From NCBI GenBank assembly GCA_013176395.1, contig JABMLP010000009.1, positions 806,001-870,000 of the forward strand: a DNA stretch of 64,000 nt. Direction: 5' to 3'. This stretch comes from Venturia oleaginea (taxonomy: Eukaryota; Ascomycota; Dothideomycetes; Venturiales; Venturiaceae). This document shows positions 32,658 through 45,488 of the stretch, one piece after another (positions within the stretch are counted from its first letter, which is position 1; every line of letters starts with the position of its first letter). Under the pieces are notes generated by a model that saw nothing but the letters and a program-made list of their open reading frames with translations, searched no databases and was not told where the DNA came from. The translations under genes were made by a program, and so were the position numbers.

Positions 32658-34180
32658 CTACGACTTCAGCTCACTCACAATGTATGGTCCAATTACGCAT
32701 ATCGCAGTCCAGATGATACTCAGCCCTCCAAACACCAAGGTAAAAGGCGCGAATAAGGGGTTTACCATCGTCGCTTGAATCCAAATAGCGTAAAAGGCGA
32801 CAGCAAAAAAGTGGTAGAACAGAACGAAGGGGTTGCGGATGATGCCCGCGAGAAGACCGACTGGTCCGTCCACGCAGTTGCCTCCAATTTGAAAGTAGCG
32901 GAAGCATCCTATCTGGAGTGCTTTGAGGTTGGCATCTATCGTATTCAGTTAGTATGGTTCATTGGAGCAAAAGACACATGAAGGAACGTACTGTTTGCAG
33001 CGAAAAGAGAGTAAAGTGCCTGAGCCAAAATATTAATGACAGATGAAATATCTTTACGTTTCCAGTGGAAAGACTTCATCTGTTTCAGAACGGTTGCTGT
33101 GTCGTCCAGTCGTGGGCAGAGCTCAGGACTAAGCAACTCAGTAAGGAGAGCAACGTCGTTTATGCCCACGGTCATGCCACCGCCTGTCAAGGGATGCCTC
33201 ATGTTCATCGCGTCTCCTATCATAATCATGCCCGGGGTCTTGTTCGTCACTGGCGGTAACCATGAGTTTGGCATTGATCGTACTTGATGTTCCATCGCGG
33301 CCTCGAAGCTAGGTTTTACGCTGTCTGGTAGCGTTGGGAGAACGACGTTTCGGAGGTGGTTTTTTATACCTCCCGCGGCTTGTGAGGCTGTAGGGCAATC
33401 CGTTGGGACATCGATAAGAGCTCGCGTCTCGTGTGTCCCGATTTGGTATAACAGACATGGTGAGCCGTCGCCGAGAATAACATGGCCAGAATTTGGCAGA
33501 GGAAGGTCCGCGTCTATCAGTTCCAGGGCGTAGAATTTCGACCGCACTACTGGCGAATGCCTGTTGTATTCTTTGCGGAATTTCGAAGCGTAGCCATCGC
33601 ATACGACTGTGAGGTGTCCAAAGTAGTAGTCCTTCTCGCCCTTGGTCTTGCATTCAACTCCCAGAACCTGGCCCGTATATCCGTTCTTGATCAATTCCGT
33701 GGCCGTCGTCTCCACCACTGTCACGTTTTGCGCTCGCATCGCAGCCTCCCTCAACTTTTGTACAAATCGTCCATGGTGGAAACTTTTGCCAGTAGGCCTC
33801 GCGCTGTCCTCTAATCCAGGAGGTTTTGGATACCTGATTTCCACCTCTTCGCCATGGTATATTACATCGTATCCAGTGACGGTGATGGCGTCTATGTCCT
33901 CAAGGCAATGTCCCAGCCCAAGCTTTTTCAAAGTCGCGACGCCTCCTGCCTGTAGCAATTCACCGACAATTCGGTTTGGTTCCTTGAGTGAATTCTCCAG
34001 TAGAATCACACTCCGGCCTTGATTCGAGAGAGCAACTGCCAGCACACATCCCACGACACCAGCTCCTATTATGACTACCTCGGCATCATGGTGCAGTCTT
34101 CTCCGTTCTTCTTTTTGGTCTTCAAAATGCGAGGATACCGAGGAGAGTGAAGGTGAGGGCGAATCGAGTATCATTGGCAT
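32658..34180 (-). CDS. ERG1: Squalene epoxidase (squalene monooxygenase)
   Basis: Catalyses FAD- and NADPH-dependent epoxidation of squalene to 2,3-oxidosqualene, the first oxygen step of ergosterol synthesis and the target of allylamines, at the ER and lipid droplets. Two exons, 32992-34180 and 32658-32935, with a 56-nt intron (32936-32991) give 488 residues. The FAD fold reads VVIIGAGVVGCVLAVALSNQ at about 36, followed by VILLENS. The second motif is MIMIGDAMNMRHPLTGGGMT near 320. The product substrate domain (LYQIGTHETRALIDVP) and the hydrophobic C-terminal membrane segments (LLAGIIRNPFVLFYHFFAVA) match fungal Erg1 end to end. A TCGTATA motif, identical to the yeast Upc2 sterol element, occurs about 590 bp upstream (34771-34777), but its relevance here is unproven. 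Confidence 0.95.
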
Positions 34181-35013
34181 TTCGTATATAGATAGGAAAG
34201 TGGAGGAGGTGTGACAAAATGTAATGGGCGTGCTGTTGAGTCTCTACTTTCAAGCAAGTGGTGTGTTTGTTAAACTGGATCCCGTCGTAATCGATTCCAG
34301 TGCCAAATGAAAGACCCAAGATCGCTCCTTAAAAAAGGGTCCAGAGAGGCGCATTTCGGCCGAGAGCCCTCACACCATACTACGTAGTAGACTTGCGATC
34401 ATCACACAACATCACCCAGTGTACCTGCAGAGATCTGCCGGGACTGTGCGGAGTAAATCACCCTTGGTAGGATAAAGCCATCACGCCACACTCGGAAACA
34501 ACAGAAGGAGCCAATTACCGATTCCTTACAGTTATCATCGTGTAGAAGCTAACCTCACCATGTTGGCTGAAAATCGCGAAAACTTCTATTCAAGATCAAT
34601 CTTTTTGCTGATCTAGGTACTCTGTGGTACCCATTACGGGGAGATTGAGCGATGGCGGTTTCCCGAGAGCTCTGTGATTTTGGAGAGATAGGATGAAGTC
34701 AGCTGGAAAAGTGGTCGACAACACAGGAGCACTCGATGCTTTTCTTTCTTTGCATTAGGAGACGCCTAACTCGTATACAATTGAATGATTAGACGAGAAA
34801 GACCTTGTAGCTACGGGGTCGGATCCTTGTGTCTCTTGGTGACAACAGAGTGCTACTTAACTGAGGCCATCTGGACCAGTAATTTGTGTCACAAGGACTT
34901 CGCTTTCCAACGTGGAGCCACATTAAATGGATTGTCAAAGAAGTAGTATCGCCCCCTCTATAAAAGGCACCACGAAGTCAAACTTGAATCCAGATATTGT
35001 ATTCTTCCTACAG
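34181..35013. promoter_or_regulatory. Upstream region of ERG1
   Basis: No gene found. It contains the perfect palindrome TACTACGTAGTA at about 34379-34390 and TCGTATA at about 34771. Both are candidate regulatory sites only. Confidence 0.35.
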
Positions 35014-35606
35014 TCAAGACGTCAATACTCCTCCACTAACGCCCAAATACTCCCTCTGATTAGGCATAGTATCCCATCTCTTCCCCCCATCATCAGGTAA
35101 CATATCCCACTCCCCTAGACTCTTAACAAAAAGATGATTCTTCTGCAATCCTTCCAAGAATCCCTCCTTCACAACATCAACACTTCCAAGCGTCAAGTAG
35201 ACACAATCAGGCGCAGCGAAATACCTACCACAATATTTCAGTAACTCTTCACACCACCTAATCAGATAGAAGGGGAGATGAAAAAAGAACCAACAAACCT
35301 CATGGTAAGCGTACTTCCGCATCCATTACAGAATCCTCTCTCCGCGCTCTTGGTAATAGACATGATCTTCAATGTACCCTCTTTCTCTTTCTCTTTCCCC
35401 ACCAGATCATCACGCCCTCCCATGCCCTCTCCCCTCTCTCTATCGTTCCATTTCACATCACCCATAGGTAAATCCATAAACGCAACATGCGACCCCCCAG
35501 AAATCTTCTGACAAATGGTACAATGGCAAAACCACACGCCACTCGGGAGAGAGGTAGAAGACCATCCCGTCGCACCGCAGGCACAAGAGCCCGAAATCAT
35601 AGGCAT
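35014..35606 (-). CDS. GFA-domain (CENP-V/glutathione-dependent formaldehyde-activating type) protein
   Basis: 172 residues from two exons, 35299-35606 and 35225-adjacent 35014-35224, joined across a 74-nt intron (GTTTGT donor, in phase). The fold is a small beta-tent with two zinc sites: CACGATG at residues 8-14, CHCTICQ near 28-34 and CNGCGS near 93-98, as in the GFA family (Pfam-type glutathione-dependent formaldehyde-activating enzymes). Family members bind glutathione adducts, but for most fungal paralogues the reaction is unknown. An extra Gly/Glu/Lys-rich insertion (about residues 55-75) separates the second and third cysteine groups. Fungi carry many paralogues, so no specific substrate is assigned. 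Confidence 0.88.
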
Positions 35607-36198
35607 GGAAGTATTCTAATGGTTGTTAACACTGATTGTGTGGACAGGAGAATACTCTAGGGATGTATGAACCTTTCGCTCTGCTTGAGACGACGTTTGC
35701 GATGTCATCTCTACAGATACAGCCAAGTGGATGGGAAATGGGTGGGTATTGTTTAGGCTTGGACCAAAGCCAGATAAAGAGGAGCAACGATGAAGATGAT
35801 GAACGAGTGGATTGATTTGACTTTACATTTATGACGTCCGACCTCCTCGCGCGCTCTTGTCTGCATGCGCCCTGCAGAGTACCCGCGGGATCGTGCATTA
35901 GGTCCAGTTAGATCCAAATCGTACCAACTTCGTATCTTAGTGCTGTCACAGCCTCTTGGCCATAAGATCACAGACTTCCAGCCTTTTACTCTCGGTCCCC
36001 TATATCTCACATTGAGACTAAATCGTTAATCCCGCCCTTCCTCGATCCTTGTTCAAGAAATATGCGTCCAAAATCGACAAAGCAATTCTAGAGTTGACGC
36101 GATACTGCGTACAGAATCAATCGATAGGCTCACATGGTATCGTACAATCTTCACTTTCGTAGTAGATCATGGTATCATAGTCTTCCGCCCTTTGGCCC
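35607..36198. other. Intergenic, no gene seen
   Basis: Promoter side of the GFA gene and 3' side of ku70. Open frames at 35626-36010 (minus) are short and unrecognised. Confidence 0.45.
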
Positions 36199-38301
36199 TC
36201 ACTTATTCTCAAAATACTCCTGTATTCTCTCCACAAGATCCACCTTTTTACCCGTCATTGGTAAGGAACGGCTACCGCACCACTGCTTCAAGACAGCTAC
36301 GGTCAGCTTGTCAATACTGTTCTTCTCGAACCTATCCCGCATCTCTTCAACGGTCAATTCATCCGTAGCGGTAGCAACCTTGACCTTCTTTGCCGCAGGT
36401 GCGGACGAGGGATCTGCACTTCGCTTCTTCGTATGGGCAGCAGATTTAGAACGATGTCCATGCTCCAGAAGCCATTTTTGGTATTCCTCCTCAAGTGTTT
36501 GGCCCCATTCAATCACATGTTCACCAGCACGCTTATCAATTTGGCGATACCGAGGAAGTGTCTTGTCTTCAGGGGTCTCGGGTATGTCTTCGTCCAAGGC
36601 AAGAGCCTGTAAAATGCGGTAGTGCCATTGCAATGCTGGATTTGAGTATTTTTGGGGATCGTATATGGCTTTCGGCAACATGAGTTGTTGAATAATGACT
36701 CTCATGAGATCAATCAAAGATTCAGGTGCTCGAACAAGATCGGTGTCAGGGTTTTGTCGTACATCGTCAGCAAATGGCAAAGGTCTGATCCAGATGCCAG
36801 GAGGAGTGACCTGCTCGCCATCATCACCCAGTCTCTCTGCAGAAGCAACAGCGGCGGCGAGGATAGGAAACGCGTTTCTCCTAGGTTGAAACCACACCAA
36901 CGCAAACTTTTTTTTTTTTAGCATGTTTTGCTGGAGGGCGGAAAAGACTCGAGTTGAGCCAACAAAATCCTGCTCTGACGGATAGATAAAGGAGGGATGC
37001 TTCGTTGTGGCCCAGATTGGAAGCAGCTTCAGATCCTTGAATCCAATGATGCGCATAATGGGATCACCAATATGCTTGATCTTCTTCAATTCTTCATCAG
37101 TGAACAGAATCGAGTCCCCGCCGAATTTGAAGGCCTTCTTTATTTCGACTTTCTCGACGGTGCGAGCGGTGTCTTCAGCCAGCATTGTCGTTGATCCATG
37201 GACGAGCTGTGCCTTTTCACCATCGGTCCAGACGTAGCAACTCCTTGTAGGTTCCTGGCGCTTTATGACCATATAGCCTTTTACGCCAATTGTAAGACCT
37301 GAACCGATCTCGAGAGGTACTGTAAAGAAGGCTCTCCGAGGGGCGGCCTTCGAGTTGATATTTGCCAGCAGAGATTGGAGCAGCGAGATGCCGCGACCAG
37401 ACTCGGAAGTTTTCGCAGCTGATATGAGTGGAGCAGGAGCGTTTTCGTCGCCAGGAATTGCGCGGTAGACAATGTCCTGGAGCATGTATCAGTACATTTA
37501 TAAGCTTTTAGTTCCCAACGTGCATACATCATAGAACTTTGTCCGGTCGAAAGCATGGCCAGGCTTCGAGATTGCAAATAGCTCGATGGAAACTCCCAAA
37601 TCATAAAGATCTTTGGCTCGGTGAGCGGCTGGCTCTCTCTGAGCCTTGTCTTGAGAGTGTGGATCGTCGTTATCTGTTACAAGGAAGACTCGTCGTGAGG
37701 AGAAGTTTGGGGCTTTCGTAGTGAAGATGTAGTTTGCAGCGAACAGCATTTTGGCCATGGAGACCTCCTCTTTGCTCGGCTGTATGACATTCGCAAACTC
37801 TTCCTCGTCCTCAACAATATTTCTCAGACTCTTCACATCTGCAGCCTCTGGTACATCAAGATCCGTCAGAACGTAACAGTGCTTGTAATTTGTCGATTGG
37901 CGTGAGTCGACCTCCTGTCCAGACATCTTGGATTTTTCTGTGCCGAAGAGCATGACTCCCATCATATCATGCGGGTGCGAAATGATACGTTGCTGCATCA
38001 ATTGGTAGGCACATTTTAATGCAGCAGAAGCAGGCGAATCTCGATCGGCCTTTTTGTCGTCTGAAGGAGGAGGTTTCTTGAGCATGGACTCGCTGACGTC
38101 GATGCAGAATAGGACGGCATCTTTTACAGTCTTGTATCCCTGTTCACGGTTTTAGTTGAGGTCCAATCTCTTTAAGGTCTTGGTGATAGTTACCGTGTCG
38201 TCGACGAACTGGTCCTCCTCGTCCTCTTCTTCACTAGAGCGATTGTAGTCAGCATCTGGATAAGCCGACACGCGCGGTCTGTACACGAGTTGGGCCTCCA
38301 T
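36199..38301 (-). CDS. ku70: Ku70, DNA end-binding subunit of non-homologous end joining
   Basis: With Ku80 it forms the ring that loads on double-strand DNA ends and recruits the end-joining ligase; it also acts at telomeres. Three exons in phase: 38194-38301, 37528-38139 and 36199-37476 (introns 54 and 51 nt), 665 residues. The acidic N terminus ([13 protein letters not shown]) leads into the von Willebrand-like alpha/beta domain ([16 protein letters not shown]). The beta-barrel DNA-binding core follows ([17 protein letters not shown] to about 460), then the C-terminal arm ([15 protein letters not shown]). The end is a SAP domain ([19 protein letters not shown]... [11 protein letters not shown]). 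A run of 12 A in the third exon encodes KKKK in frame. It is divergently transcribed from HEM15, 222 bp away. Confidence 0.95.
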
Positions 38302-38523
38302 TGTGGTTTGTGGTTTGTGGTTTGTGATGAAGAGGATCGCGAAATGCAGCCGAAGTGGAGAGCTTCAGGCAGAACTTGCGCGTCTCGCAGAATCCGGTCG
38401 CGAGATCACCTGAGTGGCGTTTTGTCTGGGCCAATCGAAACGTTGCTGAGCAAAGAATAAGCATGACGAGTTGAGTAAGTTTAATTGTCAAACGGCCTCG
38501 GATCGAAGAACAACGTCCTCAAT
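38302..38523. promoter_or_regulatory. Compact divergent ku70/HEM15 promoter
   Basis: Only 222 bp separate the two start codons, so promoter elements must be shared or overlapping. A triplicated GTGGTTT motif lies just upstream of ku70 (about 38303-38326). Confidence 0.7.
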
Positions 38524-39851
<1,328 letters not shown>

Positions 39852-41107
39852 ACTCTGATAGGTTCACAATTGTAAATATACTCTACGGAAGGCATCCACA
39901 TGAAATCTTTTGTACCTACAGTGTGAGCATGCATGAGGGCGTATATGTACAGCAATTGCGGGATCAAAAAGTCGTTTTACAAATACAAATTTACTCCGGC
40001 CATGCAACTCATGTGCCTTAATCCCTTATGGATACGTAGGTACGCTCGGAAGAGTACCAGGCATCAACATTTGTTGTCAGGCTTTTCTCATCCACAATCT
40101 ATCGACATGCTTTGCACCTCACATCTTCTCCGTTCTACGCTTTGTCCCCTCGAGACACCCTACATTGTCTTCATCTTCTTCCTCGTCAAAACTTTAACAG
40201 AGTTTATACAACCCTCCGGACAATACCTATGCACAAATGGCAGTCCTACATCTCGATGACATTCAAATTCAATTGCCTGCGAAACCGGTCCGGAGCACAC
40301 ATGTTCCTTACCTATACGCGGTCTAGCCGGACTCCCGACCTCTCTTGTAGTAAGGAGAATTCCCTGTACCAAATTTCGTCGACAATTTTCGGATTGACGA
40401 TAAGAATGCGAGGCAGACGTGAGGCAGACGTGAGGTGGGCACGAAGAGGGTCCGAGAAGCCAGCCCTTGTTGGTAATCCGAACAGCGAGACACCAGGAAA
40501 TGGCGGGGCGATGCTGATTTCCCTACCTACAACTAGGCAGAGGAACTCGAATCTTGAATCTGGGTCAAGCCTGATATGCTGCAGGGGGCGTCCAATCATG
40601 GCTCGTCGCAAAATGTTGCCACGATCAGAGGTTGGACCAAAGATCATGACGTTGCCGCTGAGGTGAGCTGAGACCTCGGTCGTGTACCAATTAAGCTTCT
40701 TTCAACTTGATACAGACGCGTTCCACGTAGCCCGCCGAGCCCGCACCCTCGTTCTTATCGCTATCGTTGGAACAAAGTTTCCATACGTTTCTGGAATATA
40801 GATTGTCCATCCTCTGCGCAGTCTCTATCGCTTGGTAATCTGTTCGAATCCTCGTCTAGGCATATTTACGACATCGACTTGCTGGCCTGCATATTGCATC
40901 ACCATTCGACCCAATCAGGGACCTGGCATACCAACTATACTTTCCCGCTTACGCAAAAGCAATTGCTTTCCATACAGCTAGGCGGAGGCCAGGATATCTC
41001 TTTTAATATGCCGTTGGCCTAGCACACGGCTTTCCTCAAAGTATGAGCATCTCTTGCCAGTTACTTCACACTTTCCATTGAATTCACTCGAGTCAAGAAA
41101 CGCCAGC
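39852..41107. other. Intergenic, one doubtful minus-strand frame
   Basis: The minus-strand frame 40312-40647 (111 codons, ATG, ends RSGVRLDRV) reads as ordinary protein but has no family I recognise, and the plus strand is also open across it. Two tandem GAGGCAGACGT units lie at about 40410-40432. The last few hundred bases are the MFS gene promoter. Confidence 0.35.
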
Positions 41108-43212
41108 ATGGACAGTAACGGAGAACGAAGCGCGCAAGGCAATACCAATACCACGCAAAAGCAGCGGAAAGGGAGCAGAAGAGATGGAGCCGACTCGAGA
41201 TTGCTGCCCGCAGGTGGCGTCGACAAGAGACAGACTGGTTTGAGTGAAGGGGGAGAGGAGACCCCATTGCTGGCAACGGAGAGTTCAGACGGACACACGA
41301 CCGAAGATCGACCGCGAAGATACTCGGAGTACAGACCATGGGACGAATTTGTAGATCTCCCGTGGTGGAAGAGGCCACACGTAAGTGCTTAGCCGATAGG
41401 GCAAAGTGGATATGAAGCCATAAGAGAATAACCCAGCCTAGGCATACTGGCTCCTACCACCCTTCGTCCTCTCTGCTTTGGCTTTTGGTGGAATCATCGT
41501 ACCCAAGATCAACCTCGTCCTAAACCTCATCTGCCGCGAATACTATGCCGAAAAATCTCTTCAAGACCCCAACTTCATCTTACTGCCCATTACTTGGACA
41601 GGAGACAATCCTCAATGTCGTTCACCAGAGGTACAACAAAGGGTTGCCGCTTTTACACTGCAAGGCTCGTTGATATCGGGTATCTTGGCAGCTATAATCG
41701 CACCTAAACTTGGTGCGCTGTCCGATCGGTTTGGAAGAAAGCCCGTTATGTGCATTACCAACTTCGGAATGTTTACCGGAGAGATTCTCACGATCCTTGC
41801 CGCGAAGTACCCAGAGACGTTTCCTGTGAGGTGGATGCTGCTGGGCTACTTCTTCGATGGACTTTGCGGCTCATTCATCGCGTCCATGGCCATGTCGCAT
41901 TCCTACGCAGCCGACTCGACACCAACAGAATCTCGAAACGTCATATTTGGATATTTCCATGGCTGTCTCTTTACTGGCATAGCGCTGGGCCCTCTCCTCG
42001 CTGCATACATCATCAAGGTTACCGGAACTGTCATCGCTATGTTCTACATTGCTCTCGGATGTCACATCTTCTTCATCATATTCCTTATTCTATTCATCCC
42101 AGAGTCGCTCAGCAAATCCAGGCAACAGGCGGCAAGGGAGAGGCATAAGGCTGCAGTCCTGGCCAGAGGCCCATCATCCGATTGGATTCAGCAGATCTAC
42201 GCCTTCAACCTGTTCGAGCCGCTCAAGATTCTCTATCCCAAAGGGCCTCATGTCGATCCCGAAATTCGCAGAAATCTTCTTCTGCTGGCCGCTGTTGACA
42301 TGATTATTTTTGGAGTGGCGATGGGAGCAATGACCGTTGTTGTTATCTACTCTCAATTTGTTTTTGGCTGGACTGCTTCGGAGCAATCAATCTTCATGTC
42401 CGTGGTCAATTCGTCTCGCGTCTTTTGTTTATTGGCTATACTCCCGGTCATTACGCGCCTCTACCGTGGCAAAGCTGGACGGAGACGCTCACAACCGGAT
42501 ACCGGTGCTGATATCTTCGAGCTGAGCGTCATGCGCGCCGGTATCCCTCTTCGATATGTTGGGATTCCTTGGATACACACTCGCTCGCACAAGTCCTCTC
42601 TTTATGTTGTCCGGTGCTGTTGCCAGTTTTGGCGGCATGGGCAGCCCGACACTACAGGCTGCTTTGACGAAACACGTGCCGCCTGGACAAGTTGGGCAGC
42701 TACTGGGTGCGATGGGTCTTTTGCATTCATTCGCAAGGATTATCGCGCCGACGGTCTTCAACCTTATATACATTGCTACTGTTGACAAGTTCCCGCAAAC
42801 GGTCTTCGTCATCTTGACAGTTTTATTTGGCATGGCCTTTGGGGTCAGTTGGTTTGTTAAACCTGGACGTAAGTGCTCACTTTCGTGAGTAACTTACTAC
42901 GAGTGCTAACAGAATCTTCTAGTCAAATTAGTTCAGGACCCGGACGACGAAAACTTTGCATATCAGAGGAGATTTCGCCCTGTCCCAGAAGAGGTAGAAG
43001 ATATGGAGGATGTCCTTCGCTATTTGAAGCTTCATCCTGTGTATTCAATATCTTTACGTCTTCTGTACCTTTTACTATCAAAGACTTCTATACATCTCGC
43101 GATGATACGTCGCAAGATCTATATACACACATTTAGATACTGTGCATATAGGAGAGGAATCTATACGGCCCTTCCTTCAATTGGAAGGGCCTTGTACAGC
43201 AGTTATTCATAA
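41108..43212 (+). pseudogene. MFS transporter (DHA1-like) with a single-base frameshift
   Basis: Twelve-helix major facilitator resembling fungal YCR023C/TetA-like drug:H+ antiporters. Exons 41108-41380, 41442-42868 and 42923-43212 have sound introns (61 and 54 nt). The cytosolic N terminus (LPWWKRPH) leads into AYWLLPPFVLSALAFGG, motif A GALSDRFGRKPVM after helix 2, and GYFHGCLFTGIALGPLL. At about 42546-42550 the frame breaks: the upstream frame ends in nonsense at about 42785, while the next frame resumes with DMLGFLGYTLARTSPLFML and continues through the last helices to the end. Summed exon length is 3n+1, so one extra base in ATCCCTCTTC explains everything. Either a recent inactivating indel or a sequencing/assembly error; all else is intact. 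Confidence 0.85.
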
Positions 43213-43518
43213 TCTATGAGTTCTAAAAATTGTCTGCAAATACTCTCTTCTTTCTCGAAGAAACTGTAGCTTTCTTGACTGTGTAAATTCACATCTCGAG
43301 CCAGTGTCATGTTGCTCAAGATTGGTCACAAATGACCCGTGAAACCCCTTTTCTCTTCTTCATTTCATTCATTCTGCTCAGCTTCGATCAATACCAATTA
43401 TATATTTACGTAAAGATGAGCGTCACGAGTGATGTCACTATCGCAATGTCTTATAGCGCTGTTACTTCACCTATTGTTCCATGTCAAGCGCGTGTAAGTA
43501 GAATCCCTCTTTTCAGCG

Positions 43519-44879
43519 ATGACAGACATATCCAACTATACCATCATAGACATACTACCAGGTGTGAAGAAGTTGTCAGACATGAAGACTCCAAAATTTA
43601 CTCTGCATTACGTCGCGAGGGTGGGCGATCTGAAAGCTGTTGAGCGGGTCTTAGCAGATGGCCACGAACTGGACGAACGAGACCATAACAATGCCACAGC
43701 ATTGTACTATGCCGTAAGATCAAGCTCGTACTCGGTCTGCCAACTGCTCGTGGCGAAGGGGGCACACATGGATATCACGACCCGGGACGGCTCAACACCA
43801 CTACACGTCGCAGCGGCTGGAGGGCACACTCAGATTGTGAAGCTTCTACTTTCTAAGAAGATTATACCTGATCACAAAGCTCAGTCGTTCCAAAAACAGA
43901 ATTTCAATTTACTGACCATTTAATTAGAGAATGGCCACATGAATGTGGTCGACCTTCTTCTCGACTACGGTGCAGATGTCAATAGTGTTCATCACATTTT
44001 TGGTTTCCCATTACACTCCGGTTGTGAGATCGGAGAGCTCCGAATTGTTCGGGTGCTCCTTTACCAAAAGCCAAAAGCTGAGATAGATATGAAGACACCC
44101 GCTCGATTTTGCCACCCTCTTCACGTCGCCTGTATAAATGGGAGACTGTAGACTTTTTGATCAACAGAGGTGCTAGCACGACGAAGAAAGATGGTGCGTG
44201 TGAAGTCGTTCTCAACGAAGCTTGTTGGGGATGCAGCACGGTCACCGTCAACATGCTCATCGCTAAAGAGGCACTTGTCACCACAATACGTGGTGAATAT
44301 GGCACCGCTTTAGAGGCAGCAGTAGAATCGAGGAACATAGAAACTGTGAAGCTGTTATTGGAGAACGGCGCAGAATGGGGATTCGCACCGGTAGACGCAT
44401 GTCGAGTCGGAGACGAAGCTACAGTAAGATATTTGATAGAGACTGAAAAGAAGAGAGCAGCGGACAAAATGGGACATTCAGCGACTGAAGTGGAGAAGCG
44501 GGATCAGGTTTCGAAAACGGTAGAGGAATTTGTCAACATAAACGCTGATGCAGAAGGAACATCGTTTGCAGATCTTTGCACGCCATTGGCAGCGGCTTGC
44601 GCGTCTTTTCAGCTCAATATCGTGGAGCTTCTTTTGGAGAATGGGGCAAATCCGAATGTGAAGGGAGGTGGTAGATATCAATATCCTCTCCTGTTTGCGC
44701 TGTATTCGAAGGACGCGGACATTATCCGGCTTCTCTTGGGGGGAGGGGCCAATATGGAAGAGGCTAGAAGAAGCAAAGAGCTTGAGAGCGAGGGCGACAC
44801 TGAGATCATTGCCCAAGATTTAGTCGGAGATCTGGAAGACGAGGGTAAAAGAGCTCTCAAAATGCTGACGATCCCGTAG
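43519..44879 (+). pseudogene. Ankyrin-repeat protein gene, probably broken
   Basis: Ankyrin repeats are clear: DGSTPLHVAAAGGHTQIVKLLL, NGHMNVVDLLLDYGADVN, NIETVKLLLENGAEWG and LNIVELLLENGANPNV, with further degenerate ones. The frame is interrupted twice. An in-frame TAA at about 43921 sits between KAQSFQKQ and ENGHMNVV, and no intron with sensible ends restores it. At about 44140 the frame shifts, with HVACING continuing as WETVDFLINRG in another frame. The last open segment (44109-44879) is 250 codons. Ankyrin proteins are protein-interaction scaffolds; no other domain is visible. Two separate lesions favour a pseudogene over sequencing error, although a complex gene model is possible. Confidence 0.75.
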
Positions 44880-45488
44880 ATCATTTGGTCGTTTTCTATG
44901 AATTATTGAAACTCAGGAATGTTGGTGAATAGATAACGAAAGAGAGAAGCGTGATGATGTTTGACTGTGAAGGTATTACTTTTCGGAGAATGGGTCCTGT
45001 TTAAAAGTCAAAACGGAATCAACTACGATAATCAGCGTTAGATATATGGCAGGAGATACACTCTAATCACAAGAACACGAGCGGGGACGTGTGGGAGTAG
45101 CACCTTCAAACGAGCTGGAGTAATGTTTTACGAGCAACAAGACACTATAAAATAGTCTCTCCACAACTCATTTCCCCCAACAATTACTTCCGAAGATCAA
45201 AAATCCATACCGCATACTCGACGATCACTTCAATAATCGATTCCCAAATCCAATATTAGAGGCCAAGATGGAGAGATGGACCACGGCTTTTTTCGTATCT
45301 GCGGGCCTAATTCAAGAGATCTAAAAGAGATCAAAAGAAGGCCCCGAATTCAACGAGCTGTGAGCGGGTCTTTGTGAGAATTCAGCATGGAGTGAAATCT
45401 GATCCATTCAGGGCGTGCAGAACACAAGATGCAATTTACAATTGTGACATCCTTTGATTGCTTAGCCAAATTGAGTCCCTCTTCTTGT
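44880..45488. other. Intergenic, no gene seen
   Basis: 3' regions of two converging genes, AT-rich, no credible open frame. Confidence 0.5.

Noticed and set aside
36913..36924. Homopolymer as a frameshift in ku70
   Set aside because: The 12-A run reads in frame as Lys codons and the protein continues normally.
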